From positions 1,497 to 16,053 of the forward strand of contig DCAK01000112.1 in NCBI GenBank assembly GCA_002311925.1: a DNA stretch of 14,557 nt, written 5' to 3'. This DNA is from Planctomycetes bacterium UBA1135. Its GTDB lineage: Bacteria; Planctomycetota; UBA1135. The notes beneath the pieces are model-generated. The model ran no database searches. It was not told where the DNA came from and saw only the letters and a program-made list of their open reading frames with translations. Position numbers and translations under genes: made by a program. Numbering within the stretch: position 1 is the stretch's first letter; every line of letters starts with the position of its first letter. Of the stretch, positions 12,593 to 14,557 are shown one piece after another.

Positions 12593-14557
12593 CTAGTCGA
12601 CGTCACGCAGGTCGACCATTTCGCCCCCGTTGAGGCGGGCGAGGTTTCCCAGGAAATCGGCCCTGGATTCTCCCGCGAGAAGGGTATTGATGCGCACCCT
12701 CTTGTGGCGATTTGCGCGGGTGACTTCATGGACGATTTCATTCTCGGCGGTGAGTCCGACGCTGGGTTCCCCGTCGGTCAGGAGAAAGATGGTCTGCACC
12801 CCTTCGACTTCCAGGGCCGCCCGCAGGGCGGCGTAGATGTTCGTCCCGCCGAAGGGGTTCTCGTACTTCAGATAGTCCTTGGCGATGTTGATGTTCTTCA
12901 CGTTGGCCTCGACGCAACTGTGTTTCCAAATCCTCACCGCCGAGTCGAAGAGCACGATGCTGAAGGAAGTGGCCGACGTCAGCCTTTCCAGGCTCTGGGA
13001 CAAGGCCTTGGAAAAGTGCTGATAGAGGGTGGAGTGGTCCACGGGGTCGAAGAGATTGTTCATCGATCCGCTCGTGTCGAGGATGAAAACCACCCCCCCC
13101 GGAGGGATGGGAAGACCGTGGTAGACCTCGTCGATTCCACCGCCGGCTTCGCGGACGGCTATGCGCTTCTCCAGGATGAGCTGCACCTCCTCCAGCGAGG
13201 GGAGTTGGAACCCCCTTTCCCGGTCACCCAACCAGCGGAGCCAGGGGCCTGGATGGTCGCCCAGCTCTTCTCCCGTCAGCTGGGTCAGGGTGCGGGCGAT
13301 TTCCCGTCGCACCAGCCCCTTTTCCTGTTCAAGGCGTTGAGCCAGGACGAGGATGGAATCGGGAATGCGCAGGCCTTCGAGGGCTTCAACCGCGGCATCC
13401 CGAATTGCCCACACTTCGTCATTGATTCTCCGGGAGAGGGCCTTGAGGGCCTTGTCGGGGGGAAGGCATCCCAGGGCGGTCGTGGCGTCGAGACGGATGG
13501 CGGGGTCGGAATTCTTGGCCATCAACTGAATCTTGTTCTGGGCTTCTTCAGGCACTTCCCCGATGGCGAAAAGGGCTCGGGCGGCTCCTCCGCGGACCAT
13601 GGGGTTGGTGTCGGACAGCCGCTTGACCAGGGCCGAGATGGCCTTGGGTGGCTTCGCGGAAATGAGGCCGTCGACGGCAGCTTCGCGGATCTGCGCCTCT
13701 CTTCGGTCCAAGAGCTTGATGAGAGCGGGAGAGCAAACTCCGGGTTCGTGGGCGGCCGCCTTGCCGATTGCTCGAGCCAGAATCAGCGAGGTCTCCTTGT
13801 TCTTTTCCTTGCGCATGGCGCGGACAAGGATGCCGGCCTCCTCCGCATCGTCGGCGGTGTCCAGGGCGTCGGAAAGGGCGACGAGGAGGTCGGGGTTGCC
13901 AGCCTCTCGGACCGCCTTGACGAGACCTTCGAAGGCGGTTTTGCCACCGATTGCCTTGCAGGTGTTAGCTGCCTGAATGCGAACCTGGACATTGGCGTCG
14001 CTGAGCGCTTTTACGGCGGCTTTGGCCCCCTTTGACAGGTTGAGTTCCGCCACTCCATGAAGTCCGGCCATGCGCAGGTCGGTCTTCTTGTCGGCGAGGG
14101 CCTTGAGGACGATTTTATCCAACCGGGGAGCATCGGCGTCGATGAGGCAGCGAAGAATCTGGGCTTTTACCCGGGTCTGCCTCTCCCCCTTGAGCCGGTC
14201 CTTGAGCCACTCCAGGTCCTCGGGAAGGCAATGGGCGAGGGAATTCACCGCCTGAAAACGTTCATTCACATCCCGACTTTTGGCGAAGAAATCACGGAGG
14301 AATTCCGAACCTTCCTCCACCTTGCAGTTGCCGATGGCTTCGATTGCAATCAGGCGCATTACCCCTTGCAGCTTGGGAAGGAGGTCGGCGAGCACCGTGA
14401 CCGCTTCCGCCGACCTGAAATTGGCCAGGCGGGAAAGGTTGGAGCCCAGCGACCGCCGCTCGGCCTTGACCTCGATCTGGTTTCGGACCTTCCCAGCCAG
14501 ATCCTCGAGGGTTTCCTCCGGCTCCTGAACGGGGCCGCAGAGGAGGGCGAGGAAGAG
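12593..14557 (-). CDS. Secreted HEAT-repeat plus VWA-domain protein, first residues beyond window edge
   Basis: The frame stays open to the right edge, giving 654 residues counted from base 14557. The edge residues LFLALLCGPVQ look like the tail of a signal peptide, so only a few N-terminal residues are missing; the internal GTG at 14395 is not the true start. Residues about 50-440 are helical repeats of HEAT/armadillo type (units such as VRIQAANTCKAIG, IREAAVDGL, VRGGAARALFAIG, IRDAAVEALEGL). A VWA domain follows at about 488-644 with a full MIDAS metal site: DTSGS (494-498), Thr572 in FGGTNIYAAL, and Asp595 in LLTDGEPS. Family knowledge: VWA domains bind protein partners through a divalent metal; HEAT plus VWA secreted proteins are common in Planctomycetota. 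The partner is unknown. The gene converges with priA across nine bases. Codon use matches its neighbours. Confidence 0.92.
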   Translation of the reverse strand, partial: LFLALLCGPVQEPEETLEDLAGKVRNQIEVKAERRSLGSNLSRLANFRSAEAVTVLADLLPKLQGVMRLIAIEAIGNCKVEEGSEFLRDFFAKSRDVNERFQAVNSLAHCLPEDLEWLKDRLKGERQTRVKAQILRCLIDADAPRLDKIVLKALADKKTDLRMAGLHGVAELNLSKGAKAAVKALSDANVQVRIQAANTCKAIGGKTAFEGLVKAVREAGNPDLLVALSDALDTADDAEEAGILVRAMRKEKNKETSLILARAIGKAAAHEPGVCSPALIKLLDRREAQIREAAVDGLISAKPPKAISALVKRLSDTNPMVRGGAARALFAIGEVPEEAQNKIQLMAKNSDPAIRLDATTALGCLPPDKALKALSRRINDEVWAIRDAAVEALEGLRIPDSILVLAQRLEQEKGLVRREIARTLTQLTGEELGDHPGPWLRWLGDRERGFQLPSLEEVQLILEKRIAVREAGGGIDEVYHGLPIPPGGVVFILDTSGSMNNLFDPVDHSTLYQHFSKALSQSLERLTSATSFSIVLFDSAVRIWKHSCVEANVKNINIAKDYLKYENPFGGTNIYAALRAALEVEGVQTIFLLTDGEPSVGLTAENEIVHEVTRANRHKRVRINTLLAGESRADFLGNLARLNGGEMVDLRDVD

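Noticed and set aside
12704..14035. Plus-strand 443-codon frame opposite the HEAT/VWA gene
   Set aside because: Shadow of a repeat-rich GC-rich gene; the minus strand carries the MIDAS motif and regular helical repeats.
1..14557. CRISPR array, tRNA, rRNA, transposon ends or defence genes
   Set aside because: No regularly spaced repeats, no cloverleaf or rRNA-like stretch, no transposase or integrase motif, and no nuclease/ATPase defence pair was seen on either strand.

Overview
The window is GC-rich (about 60% by eye), densely coding bacterial chromosomal DNA. It holds ten well-supported protein genes plus one doubtful small gene. I see no rRNA, tRNA, CRISPR array, insertion sequence, integrase or phage gene. 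The mix of secreted matrixin and subtilisin proteases, a secreted PHP hydrolase, a secreted HEAT-repeat/VWA protein and often absent Shine-Dalgarno sequences suggests an uncultured Planctomycetota-like bacterium. That placement is an inference from gene style, with no marker gene behind it. The priA and rnd genes only show that it is an ordinary bacterial chromosome.

Left part (1-4037): a minus-strand pair encodes a 185-residue secreted protein of unknown function and, overlapping it by ATGA, a matrixin zinc metalloprotease whose C-terminus runs off the left edge. A 336-base divergent gap with several inverted repeats separates the pair from a plus-strand subtilisin-type (S8, Kp43-like) secreted protease.

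Middle (4034-9362): a histidine kinase and an OmpR-type response regulator, again ATGA-coupled, face the S8 gene and share the four bases CTAG as a double stop. Divergent from the kinase runs a plus-strand operon: secreted PHP-domain (CehA/McbA-like) metallohydrolase, RNase D, a 68-residue cysteine-rich lipoprotein, and a possible second small exported CxxC protein that may carry a frameshift near its end.

Right part (9359-14557): a COG0523 (CobW/ZNG1-like) metal-chaperone GTPase on the minus strand is divergent from priA (primosomal helicase), which converges with a gene for a secreted HEAT-repeat plus VWA protein. That last gene runs off the right edge and lacks only its first few residues.

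Taken together, the region is housekeeping DNA metabolism (RNase D, PriA) interleaved with an export-heavy set: two proteases, a phosphoesterase-like hydrolase, a VWA protein, cysteine-rich small proteins, and a two-component system that might sense envelope state. I do not see a clear new multi-gene system. The best candidates for something undescribed are the cysteine-rich lipoprotein cluster beside the COG0523 GTPase and the coupled partner of the matrixin.
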